A DNA stretch of 64,000 nt from Aquirhabdus sp. (GTDB lineage Bacteria > Pseudomonadota > Gammaproteobacteria > Pseudomonadales > Moraxellaceae). This document shows, piece after piece, positions 54,890-63,853 of the stretch. The notes under the pieces are model-generated. The model was not told where the DNA came from, made no database searches, and saw only the letters and a list, made by a program, of their open reading frames with translations. The DNA lies in contig JASLHI010000007.1 in NCBI GenBank assembly GCA_030149815.1, positions 9,113 to 73,112 on the forward strand. Reading direction: 5' to 3'. Position 1 is the first letter of the stretch. Every line of letters starts with the position of its first letter. Made by a program: the position numbers and the translations under genes.

Positions 54890-55237
54890 ATGCGCAGGGA
54901 AAACATGATTGCGTTCGTATTCGCCATGCTCGTCGGATTATTTCTCTTTATTGCAGATCGTATTGGAGAAAAACTGAAATCCAATCATATCGTCGCCATA
55001 AATATGCTGACGTGTTTGTCATCGGAAAGTGATAAAAACAAACTCATAGCCAGTACGCTCTCTTATCCATGTCAAAAAAATATTGATCAGATTGAACATC
55101 CATCGGAAAACGATATGATCGCCTATAATCGAAAATGGCATGTCACCATTGCTTTCAAACAGATAAAGATCAACAATCAAGCGACTTGGATATGCAAGGG
55201 AACTCCTGAAAAACTATTCCCACAAGAATGTCGCTAA
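54890..55237 (+). CDS. Single-pass protein with pilin-like C-terminus
   Basis: AGGTG lies four bases before the ATG. The 115-residue protein has one hydrophobic segment near the N-terminus (about 6-24), a helical stretch, Cys42 and Cys61, and a C-terminal WICKGTPEKLFPQEC whose pattern W-x-C...L-P-x-x-C resembles the disulfide-bonded end of type IV pilins. It has no GFTLIE prepilin-peptidase site, so it is not a normal pilin. It may be a periplasmic, membrane-tethered relative or a coincidental match. It overlaps nothing functional; mazG starts 38 bases downstream. Confidence 0.5.
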   Translation: MRRENMIAFVFAMLVGLFLFIADRIGEKLKSNHIVAINMLTCLSSESDKNKLIASTLSYPCQKNIDQIEHPSENDMIAYNRKWHVTIAFKQIKINNQATWICKGTPEKLFPQECR

Positions 55238-55275
55238 TGCTTCGCCTCCTCAACTCAATAGCAAAGATCACCCAT

Positions 55276-56067
55276 ATGTCTAAAACTGCCGCGCTCACCG
55301 AACTCCTCGACATCATGACCCGCCTACGCTCGGACTGTCCTTGGGATCGTGTGCAAACTCCAAGTAGTTTGACGCGCTACGCGATTGAAGAAGCGTATGA
55401 AGTTGAGGCCGCAATACAAACGGGCAATATCGATCACATTCGCGATGAACTTGGCGACCTGTTACTTCAAGTCGTGTTTCAAGCTGAAATGTTTGCTGAG
55501 CAAGGACAATTTGATTTCTTTGATATTGTTCAAACGTTGTCACAAAAACTCATTCGTCGTCATCCTCATGTTTTCGGCGAAGAAGTTGCGGCCAATGCTT
55601 CCGATGTGGGGATTCTTTGGGAGCAAGTAAAACAAGCCGAACGAGCAAACAAAACTAAACCGCAGTCATTATTAGACGAAGTCAAACATGGCTCCCCACT
55701 GATTCAGGCACAGTCTTTGCAGAAGGTGGCAGCGAAAGTCGGTTTTGATTGGCCTGATGTGCAAGGCGCGCAAGATAAACTGCATGAGGAAATTCATGAA
55801 TTGAATGAAGCTCTTGCTTCCAAAGACGCTGCAAAAATTGAAGATGAGTTGGGCGACTGTTTATTTGCCTTGGTCAATGTTGCCCGTAAATCTGGAATTC
55901 AAAGTGAAAGCGCAATACTCAGCACGATCGCCAAATTCCGTCGTCGTTTTAGTTTTATCGAAAATGAACTAGAGCGCAGTGGAAAATCTCTTGAAGAGGC
56001 TGATTTAGCCGCCATGGATACACTATGGGATGAAGCAAAACGTTTGGAGAAAATTACATCCCCATGA
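55276..56067 (+). CDS. mazG: Nucleoside triphosphate pyrophosphohydrolase MazG
   Basis: The start is taken at the ATG at 55276 (MSKTAALTELLDIMTRLRSDCPWDRVQTPSSL), since the longer frame overlaps the previous gene without family support. The 263-residue protein has two MazG domains; each shows the EExxE/ExxD metal pattern (EEAYEVEAAIQTGNIDHIRDELGDLLLQ and EEIHELNEALASKDAAKIEDELGDCLF). It hydrolyses non-canonical and regular NTPs and may influence ppGpp pools. It overlaps moaA by four bases (ATGA), so they are coupled. Confidence 0.94.
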   Translation: MSKTAALTELLDIMTRLRSDCPWDRVQTPSSLTRYAIEEAYEVEAAIQTGNIDHIRDELGDLLLQVVFQAEMFAEQGQFDFFDIVQTLSQKLIRRHPHVFGEEVAANASDVGILWEQVKQAERANKTKPQSLLDEVKHGSPLIQAQSLQKVAAKVGFDWPDVQGAQDKLHEEIHELNEALASKDAAKIEDELGDCLFALVNVARKSGIQSESAILSTIAKFRRRFSFIENELERSGKSLEEADLAAMDTLWDEAKRLEKITSP

Positions 56068-57080
56068 ACGCACTCACGTCCGTCACAACAGCACCAACAC
56101 TGATTGACCCCTTCGCGCGGTTAATTAAGTACGTTCGTCTATCCGTGACTGATCGTTGTGATTTTCGCTGTGTGTATTGCATGAGTGAGGAGATGCAATT
56201 TCTACCCCGAGCGCGCGTTCTGCAACTTGAAGAAATTGCTCGATTAGGCAAAATTTTTTCGAGTTTGGGTGTCGAGACGTTTCGCTTAACTGGTGGTGAA
56301 CCTTTACTGCGTCGTGATTTGCCTTGGTTAGTTGAACAATTGGCTAGTCACAGTGAAGTTGTAATGACCACCAATGGCGCACGGCTTGAACAATTTGCTA
56401 AAGCCTTGAGACAGGCAGGATTATCGCGGCTGAATGTCAGCTTGGATACGCTCAATGAGCAACAATTCCACGAGCTGACTCGGACAGGACATCTCAAGGA
56501 TGTGTTAACGGGGATTGATGCGGCACAACATGCAGGATTTGCCATTAAACTCAATGTCGTCATGATGAAAGGTCGCAACGATGACCAAATTCTCCCTCTT
56601 GTTGCGTTTGCACAAGCACGCGGATTGGATATTAGTTTTATTGAAGAAATGCCACTCGGTGTGATTAAAGAACACTCAAGGCAAATTACCTTTATGCCAA
56701 GTCACGAGATTCGCCAAATCATTGCCAATGAAATGTCTCTGACACCCAGTCAATATCACACCACTGGACCTTCGCGTTATTGGGAGGTCGAATCCAATTT
56801 AACTCATCAATCAAAAACCAAAATTGGCTTTATTTCCCCACATAGCCATAACTTCTGCGGGGATTGCAATCGAGTGCGAGTCACCAGTGAAGGACGACTC
56901 CTACTCTGTCTCGGCAATGAACACAGCATCGATCTCATGTCACTATTACGCAGCTCCGCGAACGATGCTGAAATTGCCGTAAGCATTCAAAATGCATTAA
57001 AACAAAAACCAGAAAAACATCATTTTGATCTCAATGACACTCCTCAGATCGTCCGTTTTATGAACATGACAGGAGGTTGA
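56064..57080 (+). CDS. moaA: GTP 3',8-cyclase MoaA
   Basis: The 338-residue radical-SAM enzyme starts molybdopterin synthesis from GTP. The AdoMet cluster Cys triad is in DRCDFRCVYCM near 30-40, the SAM-binding block is RLTGGEPLLRRDL, and the second cluster Cys residues are in NFCGDCNRVRVTSEGRLLLCLG near 263-284. The C-terminus ends MNMTGG, a variant of the family's essential terminal Gly-Gly. It follows mazG with a four-base overlap; no other mo genes are nearby. Confidence 0.94.
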   Translation: MNALTSVTTAPTLIDPFARLIKYVRLSVTDRCDFRCVYCMSEEMQFLPRARVLQLEEIARLGKIFSSLGVETFRLTGGEPLLRRDLPWLVEQLASHSEVVMTTNGARLEQFAKALRQAGLSRLNVSLDTLNEQQFHELTRTGHLKDVLTGIDAAQHAGFAIKLNVVMMKGRNDDQILPLVAFAQARGLDISFIEEMPLGVIKEHSRQITFMPSHEIRQIIANEMSLTPSQYHTTGPSRYWEVESNLTHQSKTKIGFISPHSHNFCGDCNRVRVTSEGRLLLCLGNEHSIDLMSLLRSSANDAEIAVSIQNALKQKPEKHHFDLNDTPQIVRFMNMTGG

Positions 57081-57434
57081 AATCTTTGTTTTTCACTGTC
57101 TGTAGCAACTGTTTGAGCTAAACTTTCTTAAAAGTTGTGCATAAAATCTTGGATACACCTAAATATTAAAGATCCCTCCCTGTACGCGAGTTTTGCGAAA
57201 GACACCTTGCGTCATAACAAAGCACCGCTTTGTTACTCCTCATACTTACTTTTTCTAAGAAAAAAGTAAGGCCAACGGCAGGCTAATCCTCCAATAGACT
57301 ACTCAACATGAAGACTCCCATGAAGAAAAGCTTTTGATTTTATGAAACTAACTTGATTTTTTTATCTCGAACTCGGGTAATGTAGTATCATCTGCGCAAG
57401 CCTTACGCAATTCCGCTCATGCCAAGGAGCATTC
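57081..57434. repeat. 354-bp intergenic region with two hairpins
   Basis: Two perfect stems lie side by side: AACAAAGC-ACC-GCTTTGTT (57216-57234) and CTTACTTTTT-CTAAGA-AAAAAGTAAG (57245-57270), followed by GGCCAACGGCAGG. The second resembles the TTACTTTTxxxAAAAGTAA intergenic palindromes common in Proteobacteria. The pair may be a dispersed repeat or may end the moaA transcript, although no T-run follows on the plus strand. The last 90 bases hold the pcnB promoter area; AAGGAG at 57424-57429 is its ribosome site. Confidence 0.5.
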
Positions 57435-59138
57435 GTGTCACACAAAACAATCGAAGCAAAAAGTCTAGGTCTCAACGAAACCATGGTTTCTGCTGCAATT
57501 TTGGATGTCATTGACACTCTGATGCGCGCAGGATTTAAGGCTTATATTGTCGGCGGTGGCGTGCGTGACTTACTCCTAGGTTTACGCCCAAAAGATTTTG
57601 ATGCCGTCACCAACGCAACGCCCGCGCAGATTCGCGACGTGTTTGGTAAACGTTCACGCATTATTGGTCGTCGCTTTGAACTCGCGCATGTCTATTCTGG
57701 TCGAGAAATGATCGAGGTGGCGACCTTCCGCGCGCCGCCACGCAAAGCATCGGCAACCGCTTCAGGCATGATTACCCGCGATAATAACTGGGGCACGATT
57801 CAACAAGATTACATCCGCCGAGATTTCACGGTCAACGCGATGTACTACCAACCGCGTGAAGGCGTGGTATTGGATTTTTGTCATGCTGCTGAAGACATCA
57901 AATATAAGAAATTGAAACTTCAAGGCAACCCAACAGTTCGTTTTGAAGAAGATCCTGTACGCATGTTACGCACCTTGCGTTTTGCGGCAAAATTAGATTT
58001 TGAAATTGATCCCGAGATTACCAAAATTCTGAAACCTGCGCTGACTCAACTATTGCTAGAAGTCTCACCGCATCGTATTTACGACGAAACGCAAAAAATG
58101 TTTACTGGCGGACATCTGGCACCGCTTTTGCCATTACTTGTTGAATACCATGTCTGGAATCGCCTATTCGTTGATGTATCATCAGATTTAACACCACTGA
58201 TTAAAAAAGCTGCCGAAAACACCGACAACCGCATTGCGATTGGTAAGAGTATTAACCCTGCGTTCTTCTATGCCGTGTTGTTATGGGAGCCCTTCCTTGC
58301 CCGGGTCAAAGAATTGATGGCAACAGGTGCGCCGCACTCAATCGCATGGACGCAAGCAGGACTAGACGTCCTCCGTCGCCAAGCCAAACACACCGCAATT
58401 CCACGTTTTAGTGAAATGTTTATCCGTGAAGTATGGGAACTACAACCACGCCTTGAGCAGCCTAAACCACGTCAAATTCCTGCACTTGCAGCACACCCAC
58501 GCTTCCGGGCTGGATTCGACTTTTTGCTCATGCGCGAACAAACAGGTGACAAGACTGTCGGCACGATGGGTCAATGGTGGCATAACTACCAAACCCTGAG
58601 TAATGATGAACGTGAGCGTGCAATCGCTGATCTCAATCGCTTGCAACAACGCTTACAACGGCAACGTAAAGCCAATGATCAAGTTGTTGAGCCTATCGCA
58701 CCACTGACTCCAACAGTGAATCATGCTGCTTCTGAAACTGAAGCCGCAGCGCCACTAGACCTCGCAACGACCAAAGCTAAACGCACGCGCACACGTAAAA
58801 CCAAAAACGCAATTAATGAACAGATGCTGGATGCACTAGAAGCACAAGTTCACAAGTCAGCGGTTTTTGATCAAACCGCAAGCCCACCCGAAAACCAAAA
58901 TGCAACGACTGAAATTGAACCTATTCAGTTACTACCGTCTGATGATCCAGCAATGATTCACGCCAATCTACGCGCCAAACAACGTAGAACGCCAAATCGT
59001 ACTGATCGAAGCGAAGGTGAAACAGATCGTCGCAGTATTGCGCCACGTCGTCGCCAACCACGCAGTAAGCCAATTCAAGTGCAACCCACTATTGCTGTGA
59101 CCACGACTGTGCAAAATGAATCAGAGACTCTAGCCTAG
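57435..59138 (+). CDS. pcnB: Poly(A) polymerase I
   Basis: The start is a GTG five bases after AAGGAG. The 567-residue enzyme adds A-tails to RNA 3' ends and promotes decay. It has the nucleotidyltransferase loop YIVGGGVRDLLLGLRPKDFDAVTNATP near 38-64, whose DFD carries the catalytic Asp pair, the RRDFTVNAMYY block near 130 and EDPVRMLRTLRFAAKL near 175. The C-terminal 140 residues are a low-complexity tail that turns strongly basic (TKAKRTRTRKTK, RRQPRSKP), longer than in E. coli, likely an RNA-contacting extension. folK follows two bases later. Confidence 0.94.
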   Translation: MSHKTIEAKSLGLNETMVSAAILDVIDTLMRAGFKAYIVGGGVRDLLLGLRPKDFDAVTNATPAQIRDVFGKRSRIIGRRFELAHVYSGREMIEVATFRAPPRKASATASGMITRDNNWGTIQQDYIRRDFTVNAMYYQPREGVVLDFCHAAEDIKYKKLKLQGNPTVRFEEDPVRMLRTLRFAAKLDFEIDPEITKILKPALTQLLLEVSPHRIYDETQKMFTGGHLAPLLPLLVEYHVWNRLFVDVSSDLTPLIKKAAENTDNRIAIGKSINPAFFYAVLLWEPFLARVKELMATGAPHSIAWTQAGLDVLRRQAKHTAIPRFSEMFIREVWELQPRLEQPKPRQIPALAAHPRFRAGFDFLLMREQTGDKTVGTMGQWWHNYQTLSNDERERAIADLNRLQQRLQRQRKANDQVVEPIAPLTPTVNHAASETEAAAPLDLATTKAKRTRTRKTKNAINEQMLDALEAQVHKSAVFDQTASPPENQNATTEIEPIQLLPSDDPAMIHANLRAKQRRTPNRTDRSEGETDRRSIAPRRRQPRSKPIQVQPTIAVTTTVQNESETLA

Positions 59139-59140
59139 TC

Positions 59141-59707
59141 ATGTTGCGTGCATTTATTGGTTTAGGCAGTAACTTATCCAATGAATCTGGCGATTCACGT
59201 CAGATTCTTCGTGATGCCATTTCTGCAATGAGCCACCTTGCTATTGGACCAGTGAGGGTATCTAGCCTGTATGCAAGCAGCCCGATGGGTCCACAAGACC
59301 AACCTGATTATGTCAATGCAGCCGCATTCTTTTGTACAGATTTACAGCCACATCAACTACTTAATCAACTTCAACAACTTGAATTTGATTCTGGGCGCGT
59401 ACGCTTACGTCACTGGGGTGAACGTACACTCGATTTAGACATCCTCATCATGGATCACAGCACGTCCAACAATACTCAAGATGAAAACTCACCATCTCCG
59501 TCAGACCTACAATCTGACATGATAAAAATTCATGATGAACGGCTGATATTGCCGCATATTGGCATTCTTGATCGGGCTTTTGTTGTCCAACCTCTGCTAG
59601 AATTAGACGCCGATTTGGTCATCAATGGAACATCTTTAGCTGATTGCACAGCCGCATCCACCACCAGTGGAATTCGCATCATCGCTGATTTAGGTTGGGA
59701 AAATTAA
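59141..59707 (+). CDS. folK: 2-amino-4-hydroxy-6-hydroxymethyldihydropteridine pyrophosphokinase
   Basis: The 188-residue enzyme transfers pyrophosphate from ATP to the folate pterin precursor. It shows AFIGLGSNLSN, SSLYASSPMGPQDQPDYVNAA, and the metal and pterin motif HWGERTLDLDILIMD near 92-106, then DERLILPHIGILDRAFVVQPLLEL. Between them is an insertion of about 25 Ser/Asp/Asn-rich residues not typical of the family. It begins two bases after the pcnB stop. Confidence 0.93.
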   Translation: MLRAFIGLGSNLSNESGDSRQILRDAISAMSHLAIGPVRVSSLYASSPMGPQDQPDYVNAAAFFCTDLQPHQLLNQLQQLEFDSGRVRLRHWGERTLDLDILIMDHSTSNNTQDENSPSPSDLQSDMIKIHDERLILPHIGILDRAFVVQPLLELDADLVINGTSLADCTAASTTSGIRIIADLGWEN

Positions 59708-59798
59708 ACCCGCTACATCTTGATGATTGATACATGTAGTTTAGCCAGAGTGCAGTACATACTGCGTTGTAGATGGACAGTTTTTAGGAGAGCTTACG

Positions 59799-60602
59799 AT
59801 GATTCGCCTGAGTCACTTAAACCAGTACAAAGCAGACGGTAAACCATTTTCATGCCTCACTTGCTACGACGCAAGTTTCGCTAAAGCAATGGAAATCGCA
59901 GAAATCGATTCAATTCTGATTGGCGACTCACTCGGCATGGTCATTCAAGGTCACGACTCAACCTTGCCTGTCACGGTTGAAGATATTGCTTATCATACAC
60001 GTGCTGTGGCGCGCGCAAACAGACATGCGTTTATTATGGCAGATTTGCCATTTATGTCTTACGCGACCATTCCTGATGCGATCAGTGCTGCCACAAAAAT
60101 CATGCAGGCTGGTGCTCATGCCGTAAAACTTGAAGGTGGCGCTTGGCTTGCTGAAACAGTTCGCATTTTGAAACAAAATGGCATTCCCTGCTGTGTTCAT
60201 CTAGGGCTCACACCTCAATCTGTCAATGTTTTCGGTGGATACAAGCTGCAAGGCAAAAATCGCAATGCAGCTGATCAACTCCTCAGTGATTGCCAAGCCG
60301 TTGTTGATGCAGGTGCAGCGCTATTATTGCTTGAAGTAGTTCCTGCTCAATTAGCAAAAGAAGTTCAATCACGCTTTCATATTCCCGTGATCGGAATTGG
60401 TGCAGGCGTAGATTGTGATGGGCAAGTTCTCGTCATGCATGACATGCTCGGCTTAAACTTTGAGAAGCCCGCACGGTTTGTGCATGACTTTTTACAAGGC
60501 AAAGGGAATATTGTTGAAGCCTTCCATGATTTTCATCAATCTGTACAACAACGTCGTTACCCAGAGCCAAAACATGCTTTTCATGTAGATCTAGCACGCT
60601 AA
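59799..60602 (+). CDS. panB: 3-methyl-2-oxobutanoate hydroxymethyltransferase
   Basis: GGAGAG lies upstream of the ATG. The 267-residue enzyme makes ketopantoate, the first step of pantothenate synthesis. Signature blocks are LTCYDASFAKAMEIAEIDSILIGDSLGMV, GGAWLAETVRIL, GIPCCVHLGLTPQSVNVFGGYKLQGK, LEVVPAQLAKEV and IPVIGIGAGVDCDGQVLVMHDMLGL. All metal-binding residues are present. It is followed 82 bases later by panC. Confidence 0.96.
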   Translation: MIRLSHLNQYKADGKPFSCLTCYDASFAKAMEIAEIDSILIGDSLGMVIQGHDSTLPVTVEDIAYHTRAVARANRHAFIMADLPFMSYATIPDAISAATKIMQAGAHAVKLEGGAWLAETVRILKQNGIPCCVHLGLTPQSVNVFGGYKLQGKNRNAADQLLSDCQAVVDAGAALLLLEVVPAQLAKEVQSRFHIPVIGIGAGVDCDGQVLVMHDMLGLNFEKPARFVHDFLQGKGNIVEAFHDFHQSVQQRRYPEPKHAFHVDLAR

Positions 60603-60684
60603 AGCACGGCTAAGCCACTCAATACGACACAAACCTGAAAAAAGAAAATCTTATTCACATCAAAATCTGTACGAGAGCCATTGC

Positions 60685-61551
60685 ATGAGAACAGAAGTCA
60701 CCATTCAAGGTCTACATGCCGCACTGACATCCGTGCGTGCAAGCCGTAAAAGTATCGGTTTTGTCGCCACAATGGGTAATTTGCATGACGGTCACTTGAA
60801 GCTTGTACAAGAAGCTCATCAACTGTGTGATGTGGTTGTCGTGAGTATTTTTGTCAACCCTACGCAATTCGGGGCAGGCGAAGATTTTTCAAACTATCCA
60901 CGCACATTTGAAGCCGATAGCAACCTACTTGCTGAAGCAAAATGCGACATTCTGTTTGCACCTAGTATCGAAGAAATTTACGGGATTACACCACAGAAAA
61001 CAACTGTTCAAGTTGATGCATTAGCCAATGATTTGTGCGGAAAATCTCGCGTTGGACACTTTACAGGTGTCGCAACCGTGGTAACCAAACTGTTTAATAT
61101 TGTGCAACCAAATGTCGCTTTGTTTGGTGAAAAAGACTACCAACAACTAGCAATCATTCGCCATGTTGCCCGAGACCTCTGCTTTGACATCGATGTCGTT
61201 GGTGTTCCAACCGTTCGTGCCGAAGATGGTCTCGCATTGAGTTCGCGTAACGGCTACTTATCCGAAGAGGAGCGTACCCTCGCCCCAGCCATTTATGCAA
61301 CCATGCGCAGTATTCAACAACACATACTGACCGCCGCTGAGCTTGGAAAAATTGACTTTATCGCTCTTGCGAAGGAAGGGCGTAAAACGCTGGAATCACA
61401 AAAATTTGTCGTAGATTATGTCGAAATCCGCAACCTCGACTTAAGTCCAGCCGACAAAACGAGTACAAAGTGGGTCATTTTAGTCGCGGCTAAAATGGGA
61501 AAAACACGACTAATTGATAACCTCACTGTTACACGCACTTCCGAAGACTAA
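60685..61551 (+). CDS. panC: Pantothenate synthetase
   Basis: The 288-residue ATP-dependent ligase joins pantoate and beta-alanine. Visible are VATMGNLHDGHLKLV with the HIGH-like HDGH near 33-36, VVSIFVNPTQFG, LFGEKDYQQLAIIRH (KDYQQL motif) and ALSSRNGYLSEEER. It follows panB with a 82-base gap and is ended by a terminator. Confidence 0.96.
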   Translation: MRTEVTIQGLHAALTSVRASRKSIGFVATMGNLHDGHLKLVQEAHQLCDVVVVSIFVNPTQFGAGEDFSNYPRTFEADSNLLAEAKCDILFAPSIEEIYGITPQKTTVQVDALANDLCGKSRVGHFTGVATVVTKLFNIVQPNVALFGEKDYQQLAIIRHVARDLCFDIDVVGVPTVRAEDGLALSSRNGYLSEEERTLAPAIYATMRSIQQHILTAAELGKIDFIALAKEGRKTLESQKFVVDYVEIRNLDLSPADKTSTKWVILVAAKMGKTRLIDNLTVTRTSED

Positions 61552-61577
61552 AAACCCACTCAATCATTAGAATAAAT

Positions 61578-61605
61578 GCGCGCCCACACATTTATGGGCG
61601 TTTTT
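61578..61605 (+). terminator. Rho-independent terminator after panC
   Basis: GCGCCCACA pairs with TATGGGCGT around a short loop, followed by five T. It ends the pan transcript. Confidence 0.8.
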
Positions 61606-61769
61606 ATGTCTCAAAGATTTTCACATTTAAGAAAATTCTCTCGAACCACACAAAACAGTTCTATTTACGATTACCCCGCATTAAAAACAAAATAACCTAT
61701 ATTTTTTAATCAAGAACAGATGTAAAGTTGACACTGAAAATCATAACAACCCATTGTGAAAACGACACT

Positions 61770-62621
61770 GTGAAAAAACTACTCATTGTTTCCGGTCGTT
61801 CAGGCGCAGGCAAAAGCTCCACACTGCACATGCTTGAAGACCTTGGCTACTACTGCATAGACAATCTTCCACTGGCTTTGCTTCCAGAGATCGTCGCCAA
61901 ACTCGATGCCCAAAACAACATCGAAATGCTGGCTCTGGGGGTCGATGTCCGTACACCTCGATCAGACTTGATGCAATTTGAAGATATTCTGGAACAACTT
62001 CGCAAGCATGGTGAAATTGAAGTCATATTTTTGAATGCCCGCGATGACGTACTCTTAGCACGCTATGGTGCAACCAGACGCCGTCATCCGCTCTCTGATC
62101 GCTACAATACGATCAATGAAGCGCTTCAGGCTGAAGAGTCACTATTATCAGGAATCGCTCGGCACGCCACACTGACACTCGACACCAGCACGTTAAATGT
62201 ACACGAACTACAACACACGCTCTCTGTCAAAACTGGACAGAGTGAGCGCATGGTATTGATTTTACAATCCTTTGGCTATAAACGCGGTGTTCCTCTCGAC
62301 GCAGATTTTATGTTCGATGTTCGACATCTCCCGAACCCGCACTGGCAACCTGATTTACGCGCTCTCACAGGAATGGACACCGAAGTACAAGAGTTTCTAA
62401 ATAGCAACGCTGATGTCAACGAAATGTACAATGACATCCTCACTTTTCTGCTAAAATGGTTACCTATATTCGCCGCAAGCCATCGTCACTACCTCACCGT
62501 AGCGATCGGTTGTACTGGTGGTCAGCATCGTTCTGTTTATCTTGTAAATCGACTTGCTGATGCACTTAAAGCACAGTGGCCCACTCAAACCTTACATCGC
62601 GAATTAAAATATTGGTCATGA
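61770..62621 (+). CDS. rapZ: RNase adapter protein RapZ
   Basis: The GTG at 61770 gives MKKLLIVSGRSGAGKSS as N-terminus and a normal 283-residue length; the longer frame from a TTG at 61728 adds 14 residues. The P-loop GRSGAGKSS is at about 8-16, a Walker B-like LALGVDVR follows, and the C-terminal domain shows FDVRHLPNP and TVAIGCTGGQHRSVYLVNRLA. In E. coli it directs RNase E to GlmZ to tune GlmS and amino-sugar supply. The stop overlaps the start of the HPr gene (ATGA). Confidence 0.94.
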   Translation: MKKLLIVSGRSGAGKSSTLHMLEDLGYYCIDNLPLALLPEIVAKLDAQNNIEMLALGVDVRTPRSDLMQFEDILEQLRKHGEIEVIFLNARDDVLLARYGATRRRHPLSDRYNTINEALQAEESLLSGIARHATLTLDTSTLNVHELQHTLSVKTGQSERMVLILQSFGYKRGVPLDADFMFDVRHLPNPHWQPDLRALTGMDTEVQEFLNSNADVNEMYNDILTFLLKWLPIFAASHRHYLTVAIGCTGGQHRSVYLVNRLADALKAQWPTQTLHRELKYWS

Positions 62622-62914
62622 CAGCATCTGGATCAGAAACAGCGCCAATCGACACTACACTTGATGTGGTCAATAAGCTCGGCTTGCATGCGCGCGCATG
62701 CGGTAAACTGATTGAAGTAACCTCGCGCCATCGTTGTGATATCAAGATTGGTCATGGTGACTCGCTTGTTGATGCAAAAAACATCATGGCACTTCTTATG
62801 CTTGGTGCAGGCAAAGGCACAACATTACGTCTTGTTGTCCAAGGCTCAGACCAAGATAAAGCGCATGCTGCAATACGTGACTTATTTGTCGCACGATTTT
62901 ACGAAGCTGAATAA
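62618..62914 (+). CDS. HPr-family phosphocarrier, nitrogen-type (NPr)
   Basis: The ATG at 62618 overlaps the rapZ stop. The 98-residue product has LDVVNKLGLHARACGKLIEVTSR with the phospho-accepting His in GLHAR, and VDAKNIMALLMLGAGKGTTLRLVV. The usual Pro-Ala after the His-Ala-Arg is Ala-Cys here. This is the NPr/PtsO type, which works in the nitrogen PTS rather than in sugar uptake. The rapZ-npr pairing is typical of gammaproteobacteria. Confidence 0.92.
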   Translation: MTASGSETAPIDTTLDVVNKLGLHARACGKLIEVTSRHRCDIKIGHGDSLVDAKNIMALLMLGAGKGTTLRLVVQGSDQDKAHAAIRDLFVARFYEAE

Positions 62915-63013
62915 ACCAAGTTTTGTGAATACATCGAAAATTAGACCTGTGTTTTGAAATCCATACAGACGCTATAGCAACCAATCTTCTAAAGAACAGA
63001 CTCAAAGTACATT

Positions 63014-63544
63014 ATGCGTAAAAGACCCTATACTGCTGACATTCCTGACTTTGAAGATCTCGAAGATCGTCCAAGTAAGACTGAACAAAAAAAGGCTATG
63101 GCTCGTCTACAATTGCTCGGCGAAAAACTTGCAGCACTACCGCCTGCAAAGATTGAAGCACTCCCCGTCAATGACGTACTCATTTTCAACTTACTTGAAA
63201 TGGCTCGTATTCCCAGCTTTGAAGCACGTCGCCGCCAATCACAATTGCTTGCCAAGCTCCTCAAACGTGAAAATGAGAGCGAAATTCTCGCTGCGTTAAA
63301 CCATAAGCAACCCGCTAGAAAACAAGCGCAACTGACACGTTGGGTCGATCGACTTCTCGCTCAAGGTGATGGCTCGCTCAATGACTTCGTCCGCCAGTTC
63401 CCAGCGGCAGAGCGCCACACACTACGTCAGCATGTGATGCGAGTGCAGAAAGCACGTATAGATAATATTTCCGAACAAGAAATTAAAGACATGCTTCAAA
63501 CCTTAGAAAATTATGTCAACCAAGTAGCGTTATTATCTGATTGA
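63014..63544 (+). CDS. darP: Ribosome-associated protein DarP/YjgA (DUF615)
   Basis: The 176-residue helical protein starts MRKRPYTADIPDFEDLEDRPSKTEQKKAMARLQLLGEKLAALP, then LPVNDVLIFNLLEMARIPSFEARRRQSQLLAKLLKRE, both DUF615 blocks. The E. coli homologue YjgA is associated with the large ribosomal subunit during assembly. Length is normal. It stands between the HPr gene and the pilin. Confidence 0.9.
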   Translation: MRKRPYTADIPDFEDLEDRPSKTEQKKAMARLQLLGEKLAALPPAKIEALPVNDVLIFNLLEMARIPSFEARRRQSQLLAKLLKRENESEILAALNHKQPARKQAQLTRWVDRLLAQGDGSLNDFVRQFPAAERHTLRQHVMRVQKARIDNISEQEIKDMLQTLENYVNQVALLSD

Positions 63545-63853
63545 AGAATCACGTTCGCTAAAGTATCCATTGTGACTATCTATACAGTATATGCCATACG
63601 TTTAATTACAATGGATAGCACGCACAAACAGCCATCTCCCCAGAAAACGCCAACCAGTAGCCATTTTTAGTACAACATGACAAATATGGTCACCAAATTC
63701 AATATACAATTTTCTAAATTCAATACGAAAAAATCAACAAATTATTAATTATTAATCAATTTTAATTTAAAGCTAGATATTGGCACGCGCTTTGCGTTAG
63801 GATTAACAGGATCAGTGAGAACTGATTATCTATTTTCCTAGGAGAGTTAAAAA
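63545..63853 (+). other. Intergenic region upstream of the pilin gene
   Basis: This 309-bp region holds the pilin control elements. The stretch 63670-63780 is AT-rich and contains short repeats such as AAATTCAATA (63698 and 63718) that could be part of an upstream activator region, though that is unproven. GGAGAG at 63841-63846 is the pilin ribosome site. No terminator for the upstream gene was seen. Confidence 0.4.
63781..63796 (+). promoter_or_regulatory. Sigma54 (RpoN) promoter of the pilin gene
   Basis: TGGCACGCGCTTTGCG matches the -24/-12 consensus TGGCAC-N5-TTGC exactly, 58 bases before the pilin ATG. In Pseudomonas and relatives the pilin gene is driven by RpoN and the PilS-PilR system, so the same control is expected. 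Confidence 0.9.
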
